Shown piece after piece: positions 50,152 to 59,050 of a stretch of DNA of 64,000 nt (positions within the stretch are counted from its first letter, which is position 1; every line of letters starts with the position of its first letter). The DNA is taken from the NCBI GenBank assembly GCA_964448045.1, contig CAYUVF010000004.1, positions 1 to 64,000 of the forward strand. The letters are read 5' to 3'. The notes beneath the pieces are model-generated. The model saw only the letters and a list, made by a program, of their open reading frames with translations. It did not search any database and was not told where the DNA came from. A program made the translations under genes and the position numbers. Source of the stretch: CAYUVF01 sp964448045 (GTDB taxonomy: Bacteria > Bacteroidota > Rhodothermia > Rhodothermales > Salinibacteraceae).

Positions 50152-52089
50152 TCATTCTACGAGAGCGGAATCGTCGGGCGCCATCGCCGAGGCCGTGCGC
50201 GGCACCGTGCAGGTAACGACCGTACCGTCGCCGAGGTTGCTGTTGATCTCCAGCGTTCCGCCAATGATGCGAGCACGGTAGTTCATGATACGCACGCCCA
50301 TGCCGGCGCCGTCGTGGTCGGTTTCAGAGAACCCGATGCCATCGTCATGGATCCGCAGGCGCACCTGCTCGGGCCCGGCCGCCAGCGAAATCTTGACGTG
50401 GTCGGCCTCCCCGTGGCGAAAGGCGTTGCTAACGGCCTCCTGCGCAATCCGGTACAGGTGCGTCGCCGCCGTGCTGTTGTGGATCTCGGGGGATCCGACC
50501 TCCTCATATTCGCTATCAATATCAAAGAGCCGCTCGGCATTCGCAACCAGCCGCCGCAGCGCCGCCGAGAGCCCGCTCGCGTCGAGGTCCACCGGCGTGA
50601 GGCCGCGCGCCAGATCGCGGGCGTACTGGTCGGCCTCTCTGATCAGATCGGTGATCTCGGCGGCATCCTCGGCGGCGTCCATTCCGGCCTGTTCGAGCTG
50701 ACGGGCGAGGTTCTGGCTGAGCAGGCCGATGCCGGTGAGCATCTGCCCGAGGCCGTCGTGCAGGTCCTGCCCGATGCGGCGGCGCTCCTGCTCGGTCACC
50801 CTCAGAATCTCTTTTTCCAGGCGGCGGCGCTCGGTGATGTCGCGCACGATGCCGGTGAAGACGCGCCGGTCGCCGAGGTCGACCTCGCTGACGGCCAGGT
50901 CCATCGGGAAGGTCGAGCCGTCCTTGCGCTGGCCCGTCACCTCCCGCCCGATGCCGATGATCTTGCGCCGCCCTGTTTCACGGTAGCTGCGCATGTACTC
51001 GTCGTGCTCCTCTTTATAGGGCGAGGGCATCAGCACCTTCACGTTTTGGCCGAGCACCTCTTCCTCCGCGTAGCCGAAGATGTCCTCGGCCGCTTCGTTG
51101 AACGACTGGATGTGGCCGCGCTCGTCGATGGTGATGATGCCATCGACGGTCGTCTCCAGGATAGCGCGGACGTGCGCCTCGTTCTTGCGAAGCTGCTCCT
51201 CGGTCCGCGCACGGTCGACTGCACCGGCCAGCACGTTTGCGACCGACTGCAAGAAGTTGACGTCGTTGCTGCTGAAGCTGCGCGTCTCGGTCGTGTGCGC
51301 ACCCAGGACACCGAAGGGCCGTTCGCTGCCGGCAATCAGGACGCTGACGCCGCTGCGCACGCCCTGGTCGTGCAAAAAGGTAGGCCCGTCGAAGCGGGTT
51401 TCGACGCTGAGGTCTTCGACGATGACGGGCTGGCGCGCCTGCAGGGTGTAGCCCGCCTGCGAGTTGGACTCGGCATCGGCGACGGCCGTACCCATGTGCC
51501 CCTCGTCCCAACCGACGCCCGCCCGCAAGAAAAAGGCCTGCTGGTCGGGCGTCCACTCCAGCACCTTGCAGTACTCGACGCCGAGCGCCTCGGCCACGGC
51601 CCGTGCGGCATAGGGCATCAGCACATCGAGCGCGGTGCCGGTGAGTGCGCGCCGCCCGATCTCGGCCACGACGGCCTGCTGATAAACGCGCGCCTGCAGC
51701 TCGGACGCGGCCTGGGTACGCTGCTGGCGCTGGCGCACCCGCTGCTCGGTAAAGGCAAAATGGGTGTCGAGCTGATCGCGCGTGAGCGGGCCCGTGAAGC
51801 AGTCCTCGGCCCCCGCCTCGAAGGCGGCGTGCAGCTGATCGGAGGGGCACTCTTCCCGCACGAACACGACGACCGGCGCCTTCGCCTCGGCTGCGTGCAG
51901 CCGCCGGCACAGCGCCCGGCTCTCGGCGTCAATCTGCCCGAGCACGATCATCGGAGCGGGCTCCTCTTTGTACGCAAGCCAGCCCGCCTCGGGCGTGGTA
52001 CACACGGCCACCTCGTGCCCTCGGTCCGTGAGCACCGTCTCGATGAGCGACCGGATGTCCGGGTCGTTAGCAATTAGTAACGTCTGCAT
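50152..52089 (-). CDS. Histidine kinase with pseudo-receiver, GAF and FixL-type haem PAS
   Basis: A 645-aa soluble kinase; ATG 52089 (MQTLLIANDP). Residues 1-115 are a receiver-like domain lacking the phospho-Asp ('MIVLGQIDAE') and the switch Lys ('CFTGPL'). A GAF domain covers about 145-295. The PAS domain (305-425) matches FixL: 'LMPSPYKEEHDEYMRSY' with His362 at the haem-ligand position, and 'IIGIGREVTGQRKDGSTFPM' with Arg382 at the oxygen-contact position. HisKA_3 has His444 in 'RRRIGQDLHDGLGQ', followed by an ATPase domain with 'DDGIGF'. It probably senses oxygen and phosphorylates the regulator 12 bp downstream. Confidence 0.88.
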   Translation of the reverse strand: MQTLLIANDPDIRSLIETVLTDRGHEVAVCTTPEAGWLAYKEEPAPMIVLGQIDAESRALCRRLHAAEAKAPVVVFVREECPSDQLHAAFEAGAEDCFTGPLTRDQLDTHFAFTEQRVRQRQQRTQAASELQARVYQQAVVAEIGRRALTGTALDVLMPYAARAVAEALGVEYCKVLEWTPDQQAFFLRAGVGWDEGHMGTAVADAESNSQAGYTLQARQPVIVEDLSVETRFDGPTFLHDQGVRSGVSVLIAGSERPFGVLGAHTTETRSFSSNDVNFLQSVANVLAGAVDRARTEEQLRKNEAHVRAILETTVDGIITIDERGHIQSFNEAAEDIFGYAEEEVLGQNVKVLMPSPYKEEHDEYMRSYRETGRRKIIGIGREVTGQRKDGSTFPMDLAVSEVDLGDRRVFTGIVRDITERRRLEKEILRVTEQERRRIGQDLHDGLGQMLTGIGLLSQNLARQLEQAGMDAAEDAAEITDLIREADQYARDLARGLTPVDLDASGLSAALRRLVANAERLFDIDSEYEEVGSPEIHNSTAATHLYRIAQEAVSNAFRHGEADHVKISLAAGPEQVRLRIHDDGIGFSETDHDGAGMGVRIMNYRARIIGGTLEINSNLGDGTVVTCTVPRTASAMAPDDSALVE

Positions 52090-52438
52090 GCGCTTGGCAG
52101 TCTCTGGCCGAGAGCACGCCCCGGCCCGTCGAAGGAAAAACGACCTGTGCTCCCTATATATGTCCGAGCGATCCACTTTGTCCAACGGCCTCGCTCGTTG
52201 CACGAGCAGGCCTCGTCGCGCCGCACGCTCTTGAATTGCCGGCGTGGGTAAATCCCCCACACCGGCTCGCTGGCATTGCCCACAGCTGCGCAGTGTTCTT
52301 CGCTGTCAGTCGGCGCACACCGCCATTCCGTCCTTAAATAAAAATGTTGTGTAGAAGTAAAGACGCGGACCACGTGCACCCTCACAACAGCGCTCGCCTC
52401 TGCCGGGCGGGGTGCTGCTGCCTCGCCGATGACCTGCC
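52090..52438. other. 349-bp divergent intergenic region between the kinase and a stress protein gene
   Basis: It holds a probable minus-strand promoter (52155-52184) and a plus-strand AT-rich patch (TTAAATAAAAATG, 52335-52347) that may carry the promoter of the stress protein at 52439. A small inverted repeat GTGGG/CCCAC lies around 52243-52259. No gene was supported. Confidence 0.5.
52155..52184 (-). promoter_or_regulatory. Candidate sigma-70 promoter of the kinase-regulator operon
   Basis: On the minus strand TGGACA (52179-52184) and TATATA (52155-52160) are 18 bp apart, 66 bp upstream of the kinase ATG. Each box differs at one or two positions from consensus. Confidence 0.45.
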
Positions 52439-53428
52439 ATGCTTCGTATTGATCGCATGATGACCCCCGTTGCTGGGGATGCTGCGGAAGGGCCTGCCCT
52501 GGCGCAAGCGCTCTTCCTGGCCAACGCTCTCCACGCGTCTCTGGACCTCGTTCACGTCCACCCGCCTACCTCGGGCGATACGCTTCCGCTTCGTGCGGAA
52601 GATCCACCCACCGTAACGCCGGGCGAGCGCATCCGCCGCGCCGCCGCACAGCAGCTGCGCCGCACGTCGTTCCCCGATGCCGATCCGCACCCCGACCTTC
52701 ACCCGACGCTCGTCCAGGCCGACTCGGTCGCCGATGGGCTGCTTCGCCACATCGAGACGCATGACATCCGGCTGGTGGTTGCCGGCCCCCACCCGGATCG
52801 CGGCCCTGTGCCGCCAGTCAAAAGCAGCGTGATTGCGGCGCTCATCAATCAGGCCGAGGTCCCAATCCTGACCGTAGGCTCCTCGGCCACGCTCGACGCG
52901 GTACAGTTTCAGCGCCTTCTCGTCCCCGTCGATTTCTCCCCGGCGTCGCGGCGCGCCCTCCAGCATGCCCGGGCGCTCGCCGCGCTCTACCACGCCCCGA
53001 TCGATGTGCTCCACGTGATGGAGCGGCCCCAATACGTCGCCCTCAATACCACCGACATGCTGGCCCTCTCCGATGCGACACTGCCCGAACGCAAGACGAA
53101 ACGGCGGCTGCGCACCTTCGTCGAGGAGACACCGGGCCCATCGGTGCCTACGCAGCTCTACGTGGCGCATGGCGATGCTCCGGCGCTCATCGGGAGCTTC
53201 GCTGAAGAGCACGGCAGCGACCTCATCGTGCTGTCCTCGCACGGCCAAACTCGCCAGGCCTCTCATCCGCTGGGCACGGTGGCGGGGAAGCTCGTCCGGC
53301 GCCTCTCCCTCTCCATGTTCATCGTGAACACCTTCGGCCCCTCGCTCATCGCCGACGATTCGCCAGCCGACGCGTCGACCACGCGGACGTCCTCGCATCC
53401 TCCACCGGAGGAATCGACCTCGGCATAA
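52439..53428 (+). CDS. Tandem universal stress protein, second copy
   Basis: A 329-aa protein with two USP domains. Domain 1 (1-145) is diverged; domain 2 begins at 'FQRLLVPVDFSPASRRALQHA' (pattern) and ends with 'LSSHGQTRQASHPLGTVAGKLV', where the ATP-binding glycines are partly lost ('SSHGQT' and 'LGTV'). It may bind nucleotides poorly. It is divergent from the oxygen-sensing kinase gene, placing a stress protein on each side of the regulatory operon. ATG 52439. Confidence 0.88.
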   Translation: MLRIDRMMTPVAGDAAEGPALAQALFLANALHASLDLVHVHPPTSGDTLPLRAEDPPTVTPGERIRRAAAQQLRRTSFPDADPHPDLHPTLVQADSVADGLLRHIETHDIRLVVAGPHPDRGPVPPVKSSVIAALINQAEVPILTVGSSATLDAVQFQRLLVPVDFSPASRRALQHARALAALYHAPIDVLHVMERPQYVALNTTDMLALSDATLPERKTKRRLRTFVEETPGPSVPTQLYVAHGDAPALIGSFAEEHGSDLIVLSSHGQTRQASHPLGTVAGKLVRRLSLSMFIVNTFGPSLIADDSPADASTTRTSSHPPPEESTSA

Positions 53429-53531
53429 ATCGCCCCTGGTATCTTTCCTGATGGCCCCTTCCCGTTGACAACGAGCGCGCTACGCCTCACCTTGGAGACA
53501 CCGGCCCTCTCTCACCAAACGTCCCGATCTG

Positions 53532-53690
53532 ATGGCTACGACTACCGAGCGCCCCGATCGCCCCGAAACCGAAATCCCGGCCACCGACGCGCAGACCAGC
53601 TCGGGCGCGGCGGCAGGGTGGGTTCTCTTTATTGTCCTCTCTTTTGCCGTTACGCTGGTCCTGCTTTTCCGCGCGGCGATGCAGATGTAA
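53532..53690 (+). CDS. Small single-pass membrane protein, 52 aa
   Basis: Read directly: ATG 53532 to TAA 53688-53690. The first 28 residues are hydrophilic and Thr/Pro/Glu-rich; the rest is one membrane helix (WVLFIVLSFAVTLVLLF) with a short RAAMQM tail. It follows the second stress protein gene on the same strand and ends one base before the convergent FMN-enzyme gene. No family was recognised, but the hydrophobicity pattern supports a real gene. It resembles the product at 43912 only in layout. Confidence 0.65.
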   Translation: MATTTERPDRPETEIPATDAQTSSGAAAGWVLFIVLSFAVTLVLLFRAAMQM

Positions 53691-54785
53691 CTACCGGCGG
53701 CGGATGAGATCCGGCGTGGCCTCGTCGAGCGCCGATAGGCCGCAGAGGGCCATTGCCAGATCCAGCTCATCGCGCAGCATCGTGAGCACGCGGCGCACGC
53801 CCGCTTCGCCATCGACGGCGAGCCCCCACAGCACGGGCCGCCCGATGCCGACAGCCGTAGCGCCCAGGGCGAGCGCTTTGAGCACATCCGTGCCGCGCCG
53901 GATGCCGCCGTCGATGAGCACGTCGATCTCGCCGTTGACGGCCTCGACGACCTCGCGCAACACTGTGATGGTCGCGGGCGAGGTGTCCAGCTGCCGCCCG
54001 CCATGGTTGGAGACGACCACGCCTGCCGCGCCGTGGTCGACCGCGCGCCGGGCATCATCGCCGCGGACGACGCCTTTGACGAGTACCGGCAGATCGGTGA
54101 TGGACGCGAGCCAGTCGAGGTCGTCCCACGTCAGCGCCGTGTCGAACTGTTCGTTGACGTACGCCGCCAGCCCCGAGCCGTCGACGTCGGGAAACGTGTC
54201 GCCAGCGCCGCCGCGAGCGGTGAGGTTTTTCATCACGAGGCCGTCGGGCAACTGAAAGTGGTTGCGCTCGTCCCGTTCGCGAACGCCCCAGATCTGCGCA
54301 TCGACCGTCAGCACCAGCGCGGTGCATCCGGCCGCCTCGGCGCGGCGGACGAGCGCCTTCGTGGCCTCGCGATCGCGGTAAACGTACAGCTGAAACCAGA
54401 CCGGCCCGGTCGCCACCTCGGTCACGTCTTCGACGGCGGTGGTCGCCAGCGTGCTGAGGATCATGATCGTGCCCATCGCCCCGGCGGCGCGAGCGGTCGC
54501 CAACTCGCCGTCGTCGTGGGCCATCCGGTGGAACGCCGTCGGCGCAATCAGCACCGGCAGATCGATGTCGTGGCTGAGGACGGTGGCCGACCCGTCGCGC
54601 GTGCTGACGTCGCGCATCACCCGGTAGCGCAGATCCAGCCGGTCGTACGCGCAGTCGTTCGCCCGGAGCGTGATCTCGTCGCGGGCGCCGCCAGCGTAGT
54701 AGTCGTACACCATCTGCGGCAGCCGCTCTCTTGCGCGGGCCTGCCAATCGTCCAGATTGATGGGCCTCGGATCGGAATCAGCCAT
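53691..54785 (-). CDS. FMN-dependent alpha-hydroxy acid dehydrogenase/oxidase
   Basis: A 364-aa TIM-barrel flavoenzyme of the glycolate oxidase / L-lactate dehydrogenase family, which oxidises L-2-hydroxy acids. It has 'VYDYYAGGARDEITLRAN', 'VLIAPTAFHRMAHDDGE', the catalytic base in 'VVVSNHGGRQLDTSPAT' and the phosphate-binding 'VLIDGGIRRGTDVLKALALG'. ATG 54785 (MADSDPRPI) is used; the longer frame is shadow. The substrate and electron acceptor are not shown by the sequence. Cytosolic. Confidence 0.9.
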   Translation of the reverse strand: MADSDPRPINLDDWQARARERLPQMVYDYYAGGARDEITLRANDCAYDRLDLRYRVMRDVSTRDGSATVLSHDIDLPVLIAPTAFHRMAHDDGELATARAAGAMGTIMILSTLATTAVEDVTEVATGPVWFQLYVYRDREATKALVRRAEAAGCTALVLTVDAQIWGVRERDERNHFQLPDGLVMKNLTARGGAGDTFPDVDGSGLAAYVNEQFDTALTWDDLDWLASITDLPVLVKGVVRGDDARRAVDHGAAGVVVSNHGGRQLDTSPATITVLREVVEAVNGEIDVLIDGGIRRGTDVLKALALGATAVGIGRPVLWGLAVDGEAGVRRVLTMLRDELDLAMALCGLSALDEATPDLIRRR

Positions 54786-54821
54786 AAATCGACCAGTCTG
54801 ATGAAATCGGGGGCAGTGCGA

Positions 54822-54850
54822 TTGATTTTGGGCCTCGCTTAATCTACACA
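54822..54850 (+). promoter_or_regulatory. Candidate promoter of the tricorn-like protease gene
   Basis: TTGATT (54822-54827) and TACACA (54845-54850) are 17 bp apart, 62 bp upstream of ATG 54912. The boxes are only partial matches, so this is tentative. Confidence 0.3.
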
Positions 54851-54911
54851 ATAACATACGGATGCATGCGGTGACTCTCACATGCTCGCCTTCATTTACG
54901 CCCCGACTCCC

Positions 54912-57900
54912 ATGAAATACATGTCTTCGCTGCTCGCCCTCCTGTGCTGCGCGCTGTGGATCGCGCCCGCCCAGGCCCAGGTCGACGCCCGGCTGCTCCG
55001 CTACCCCGATGTATCCGCAACGCAGGTGACATTCGTCTACGGTGGTGACATCTGGGTCGTGCCCAAGGAAGGCGGCACGGCGCATCGCCTCAGCTCGCCC
55101 GACGGCGAGGAAATGTTTCCGCGCTTCGCGCCGGATGGAAACCGTATCGCCTTTAGCGGCAACTACGACGGCAACCCGGACATCTACACGATCCCCACGA
55201 TGGGTGGGACGCCGACGCGCGTGACGCACCACCCCGAGATGGACATGCTGCTCGACTGGTACCCGAGCGGTGACAGCCTGCTTTTCGCCTCGCAGATGGC
55301 CAGCGGCCGCGAGCGCTACAGCCAGCTTTACAGCACCACGCCCACAGGCGGCCTACCCCAGAAGCTGCCGGTGCCCTACGGCGAGTTCGGCGCGATTTCG
55401 CCGGACGGCGAGACAATCGCCTTCACGCGCAAGAGCCGCGTCTTCCGGACCTGGAAACGCTACCGCGGCGGCATGGCACCGGAGATCTGGCTGTTCGATC
55501 TGCAGACGAACGAGGCGACCAACATCACCCAGAGTGCCGCCAACGACGAGATGCCGATGTGGCACGGCGACACGCTCTACTTCCTCTCCGACCGCGGCCC
55601 CAACAAGCGCTACAACATCTGGGCGTACGACCTCGAATCGGAGGACATGCGGCAGGTGACCGAGTTCACCGCGTTCGACGTCCACTTTCCCGCCATCGGC
55701 CCGTCGGAGATGGTTTTTGAAGCGGGCGGCCACCTCCATTTGATGGACCTCGATACGGAGGAGACAACGCCAATCAACATCGACGTGGTGACGGACCGCG
55801 CCGCCATCAAGCCGACGACCGAGGAGGTCGGCTCTATGATGCAGGCGGCGTGGATCTCGCCGAAAGGCAACCGCGCGGTCATCCAGGCGCGGGGCGAGCT
55901 GTTCAGCGTCCCGGCCGAGCACGGGCCCATCCGCAACCTGACGCGCTCGTCGGGCACGGCTGAGCGCTACCCGGCGTGGTCGCCCACCGGCACCCAGATC
56001 GCCTACTTCAGCGACCGCTCCGGCGAATACGAGCTGACCGTGCAGAATGCCGACGGCTCCGGCGAGGCCACGACGCTCACTGCGCTCGGCGAGGGCTTCC
56101 GCTATCAGCCCTACTGGTCGCCCGACGGCGAGAAAGTGGCCTTCATCGATGAGGCGATGCAGATCCAGATCCACGACACCGAATCGGGCGAAACGACGAC
56201 CATCGACCAGAGCCAGTGGATGAACCACGGCGCGCTCAGTAACTTCTCGGTGAGCTGGTCGCCCGATAGCCGCTGGCTCGCGTACCACCGCGGCCTCGAC
56301 AACCGCCACGGCGCTGTCTTCCTCTACGACACGCAAAACGAGGAGCGCCATCAGGTGACGTCGGATTTCTACCACACCGCCGATCCCGTCTTCGACCCGA
56401 ATGGCGACTACCTATACGTGCAGACCGCGCGCAACTTCGACCCGGTCTACAGCGGCGTCGACAACTCGTTCGTCTACCCGAACATGACGAAGCTGGCGGC
56501 CATCCCGCTCCGCAAAAACGTGGCCTCGCCGCTGGCACCGCGCAACGATGAAGTCGAACCCGAGAATGGCGAAAACAGCGAGTCAGAGAGTGGCGAGCAG
56601 GCCGAGAGCGAAGAATCCGACGCGGTGGAAATTGACCTCGACGGCTTCGAGCAGCGCCTCGTGGAATTGCCGCCCGCGCCCGGCAACTACACCAATCTGC
56701 AGGCCGCCGAAGGCACGCTCGTGTACCGGCGGCTCCCGCGCTCCGGCTCCGGCGGCGAGCAGTCGCCCATCGTCTACTACGACGTCGAGGCCCGCGAGGA
56801 GCAAACCGTGATGGATGACGCCGGTGGCTACCGCCTCTCGGCTAACGGAAAGAAGCTGCTCGTCATGCAGCAGGGCCGGCTCGCCATCGTCGACCTGCAG
56901 CCCGGCCAGCAGATGGATACGCCGCTGCGGACCGATGAACTGCAGATGCGCCTTGACCCGCGTGCCGAGTGGCAGCAGCTCTTCACCGAGGCGTGGCGCC
57001 TGCAACGCGACTATTTCTACGATCCGAACATGCACGGCGTCGACTGGGACGCCATCCGCGAGCAGTACGGCGCCCTCGTCGACGACGCCGCCAGCCGCGC
57101 CGATGTTAACTTCCTGATCGGCGAGATGATTGCCGAGCTGAACGCCTCGCACACCTATCGCGGCGGGGGTGACACCGAGCAGCCCGAGCGCCGCGGCGTG
57201 GGCCTGCTGGGCGTCGACTGGTCGCTCGAAAATGGAGCGTATCGCATCGAGCGCATCATCGACGGCGCGCCGTGGACCAGCGAGGTCCGCTCGCCGCTGC
57301 ACCGGCCGGGCGTCGACCTCAGCGAAGGCGATTACGTGCTGGCCGTCAACGGATCGCCGCTCGACGTGGACCACGATCCATGGGCCGCGTTCGAAGGACT
57401 CGCTGGCAAAACGGTCGCGCTCACGGTGAATGATCAGCCGACGATGGACGGCGCTCGCGAGGTGATCGTCGAAACGATGTCCAGTGACGACCGCCTCCGC
57501 TACCTCGACTGGGTCGACGCGAACCGGCAGTACGTCGAGGAGCAGACGGACGGGCGCGTCGGCTACGTCTACGTGCCCAACACGGGCGTCGACGGGCAGA
57601 CGGAACTGGTGCGCCAGTTCCGCGCCCAGTTCGACAAGGACGCGCTCATCATCGACGAGCGCTTCAACAGCGGCGGCCAGATTCCGGATCGGTTCGTCGA
57701 GCTGCTGAACCGCCCGGCCAAAGCCTTCTGGGCCGTGCGCCACGGGACGGACTGGCAGTGGCCGCCCATCGCCCACTTCGGCCCCAAGACGATGCTCATT
57801 AACGGCTGGAGCGGCTCCGGCGGCGACGCCTTCCCCGACTACTTCCGCAAGGCGGGCCTCGGTCCGCTCATCGGGACGCGCACCTGGGGCGGGCTGATCG

Positions 57901-58166
57901 GCATCTCGGGCGCACCGGCGCTCATCGACGGCGGCAGCGTGAGCGTGCCCACCTTCCGGATGTACAACCCGGACGGGACGTGGTTTGACGAGGGCCACGG
58001 CGTGGAGCCGGACATCCGCGTGGTCGACGACCCCGGCTCCATGGCCCGCGGCCAGCGCCCACAGCTCGACCGCGCCATTCAGGAAATGATAGAGGCGCTG
58101 GAGAACTACACGCCCGCCAAGCCGGAGCGCCCGTCCTACGAGACGCGCGTGCCGGAACAGCGGTAG
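54912..58166 (+). CDS. Tricorn-type S41 peptidase, exported
   Basis: A 1084-aa protein: signal peptide (MKYMSSLLALLCCALWIAPAQ), a WD40-like beta-propeller of PD40 repeats (about 30-500, 'PDGNRIAFSGNYDGNPDIY', 'WSPTGTQIAYFSDRSGEYEL'), an acidic linker, a PDZ-like region, and a C-terminal S41 domain with the nucleophile Ser in 'INGWSGSGGDAFPDYF'. Tricorn homologues degrade peptides; this one would act in the periplasm. ATG 54912 is used since it gives the clean signal peptide; 54882 is the alternative. Confidence 0.92.
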   Translation: MKYMSSLLALLCCALWIAPAQAQVDARLLRYPDVSATQVTFVYGGDIWVVPKEGGTAHRLSSPDGEEMFPRFAPDGNRIAFSGNYDGNPDIYTIPTMGGTPTRVTHHPEMDMLLDWYPSGDSLLFASQMASGRERYSQLYSTTPTGGLPQKLPVPYGEFGAISPDGETIAFTRKSRVFRTWKRYRGGMAPEIWLFDLQTNEATNITQSAANDEMPMWHGDTLYFLSDRGPNKRYNIWAYDLESEDMRQVTEFTAFDVHFPAIGPSEMVFEAGGHLHLMDLDTEETTPINIDVVTDRAAIKPTTEEVGSMMQAAWISPKGNRAVIQARGELFSVPAEHGPIRNLTRSSGTAERYPAWSPTGTQIAYFSDRSGEYELTVQNADGSGEATTLTALGEGFRYQPYWSPDGEKVAFIDEAMQIQIHDTESGETTTIDQSQWMNHGALSNFSVSWSPDSRWLAYHRGLDNRHGAVFLYDTQNEERHQVTSDFYHTADPVFDPNGDYLYVQTARNFDPVYSGVDNSFVYPNMTKLAAIPLRKNVASPLAPRNDEVEPENGENSESESGEQAESEESDAVEIDLDGFEQRLVELPPAPGNYTNLQAAEGTLVYRRLPRSGSGGEQSPIVYYDVEAREEQTVMDDAGGYRLSANGKKLLVMQQGRLAIVDLQPGQQMDTPLRTDELQMRLDPRAEWQQLFTEAWRLQRDYFYDPNMHGVDWDAIREQYGALVDDAASRADVNFLIGEMIAELNASHTYRGGGDTEQPERRGVGLLGVDWSLENGAYRIERIIDGAPWTSEVRSPLHRPGVDLSEGDYVLAVNGSPLDVDHDPWAAFEGLAGKTVALTVNDQPTMDGAREVIVETMSSDDRLRYLDWVDANRQYVEEQTDGRVGYVYVPNTGVDGQTELVRQFRAQFDKDALIIDERFNSGGQIPDRFVELLNRPAKAFWAVRHGTDWQWPPIAHFGPKTMLINGWSGSGGDAFPDYFRKAGLGPLIGTRTWGGLIGISGAPALIDGGSVSVPTFRMYNPDGTWFDEGHGVEPDIRVVDDPGSMARGQRPQLDRAIQEMIEALENYTPAKPERPSYETRVPEQR

Positions 58167-58185
58167 GTTCGATGATTGGCTGAAA

Positions 58186-58235
58186 GGGCAAGCGGGCGAG
58201 TGGATGACGTCGGCATCTGCCCGCCCGTTGCTTTT
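58186..58235. terminator. Probable terminator after the tricorn-like gene
   Basis: A GC-rich imperfect stem joins GGGCAAGCGGGC (58186-58197) with the complementary region CTGCCCGCCCGTTGC (58217-58231), followed by TTTT. It lies 20 bp past the stop codon. Confidence 0.5.
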
Positions 58236-58274
58236 CGACGCTGGCTCTATACGGACTGAAACCGCGATGCTCGA

Positions 58275-58643
58275 TCAAGTGCCACCCCGCCTGCGGATGC
58301 GATGAGCCTCAACCAAAAAGAGCTTGCCGGCGTAGGGCTCCTGATCAGGATGACGCTCCAAGTATCCGATCAGTCGTTCCATGATCGCGGGAATCGCCCC
58401 GGGCCGATTTCGGACCTGAAGCGCTACGATGCCACCGTATGATTCAGGTGGATATCGAATGAGATCAGCAAAATCCCCATTTAGCGATAGGAGAATCGCG
58501 TCCATATCTTGGGCCTTAGCGATGACCTCATCGTCAGAGGCATCAGTCGGAAGCTGATCAGCGAGCCGAACAACCTGGTGCCCTTTTGACTGGAGCTGCT
58601 CGCCGATTGAGCGCGGCACACAGTGATCCGCGAAAAATCGCAT
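58275..58643 (-). CDS. DUF5615 PIN-like toxin
   Basis: A 122-aa protein of the Mut7-C/DUF5615 PIN-like group. Acidic residues typical of the nuclease site are in 'MRFFADHCVP' (Asp6), 'LPTDASDDEVIA' and 'LLSLNGDFADL'. It likely acts as an RNase toxin that the upstream DUF433 product neutralises. The start ATG 58643 lies 2 bp after the antitoxin stop, so the two are coupled. Confidence 0.82.
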   Translation of the reverse strand: MRFFADHCVPRSIGEQLQSKGHQVVRLADQLPTDASDDEVIAKAQDMDAILLSLNGDFADLIRYPPESYGGIVALQVRNRPGAIPAIMERLIGYLERHPDQEPYAGKLFLVEAHRIRRRGGT

Positions 58644-58645
58644 CG

Positions 58646-58870
58646 TTACGCTGCCACCTCAAATTCAGAAAGGTCGCGGGCGTAGCTCAGACAGGCCGAG
58701 ATGTCTTCGGATGTCAGGTCGGGAAACTCTTCGATGATGTCTTCCCGGGAGGCCCCAGACGCTAAATATCCGAGGACGAGGCTCACCGGAATCCGCGTTC
58801 CTTTTACGCGCGGCTTTCCTTTGAGCACCTCGGGCGAGCTAACGATGCGATTTTTCCATTGCTTGGGCAT
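58646..58870 (-). CDS. DUF433 antitoxin
   Basis: A 74-aa DUF433 protein, the usual partner of DUF5615 toxins. The typical core 'IVSSPEVLKGKPRVKGTRIPV' (pattern) and 'LASGASREDIIEEFPDLTSED' containing an HTH-like fold are present. ATG 58870 is chosen since MPKQWKN is the common start; ATG 58891 would add seven residues. It is the first gene of the toxin-antitoxin operon. Confidence 0.85.
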   Translation of the reverse strand: MPKQWKNRIVSSPEVLKGKPRVKGTRIPVSLVLGYLASGASREDIIEEFPDLTSEDISACLSYARDLSEFEVAA

Positions 58871-58884
58871 AGGACCAGGAATTA

Positions 58885-58901
58885 GTGACACGACCAGTCA
58901 C
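58885..58901. promoter_or_regulatory. Short inverted repeat at the toxin-antitoxin promoter
   Basis: GTGAC (58885-58889) and GTCAC (58897-58901) flank 7 bp, 15 bp upstream of the antitoxin ATG. Its position would suit autoregulation, but the 5-bp arms give weak support. Confidence 0.25.
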
Positions 58902-59050
58902 GAAACATTCAAACTGGACCCGCGCGCAAAAGCTCCATTTGAGATCCGCTGTATACTGTGCATGACTTCCACTCATCAGCGGGCGCACGGTGGACCGGCG
59001 TCCTTGCTCGTCCAGTCGCCTTGTCAGATGCGGCAGCACACAAACTTCTC

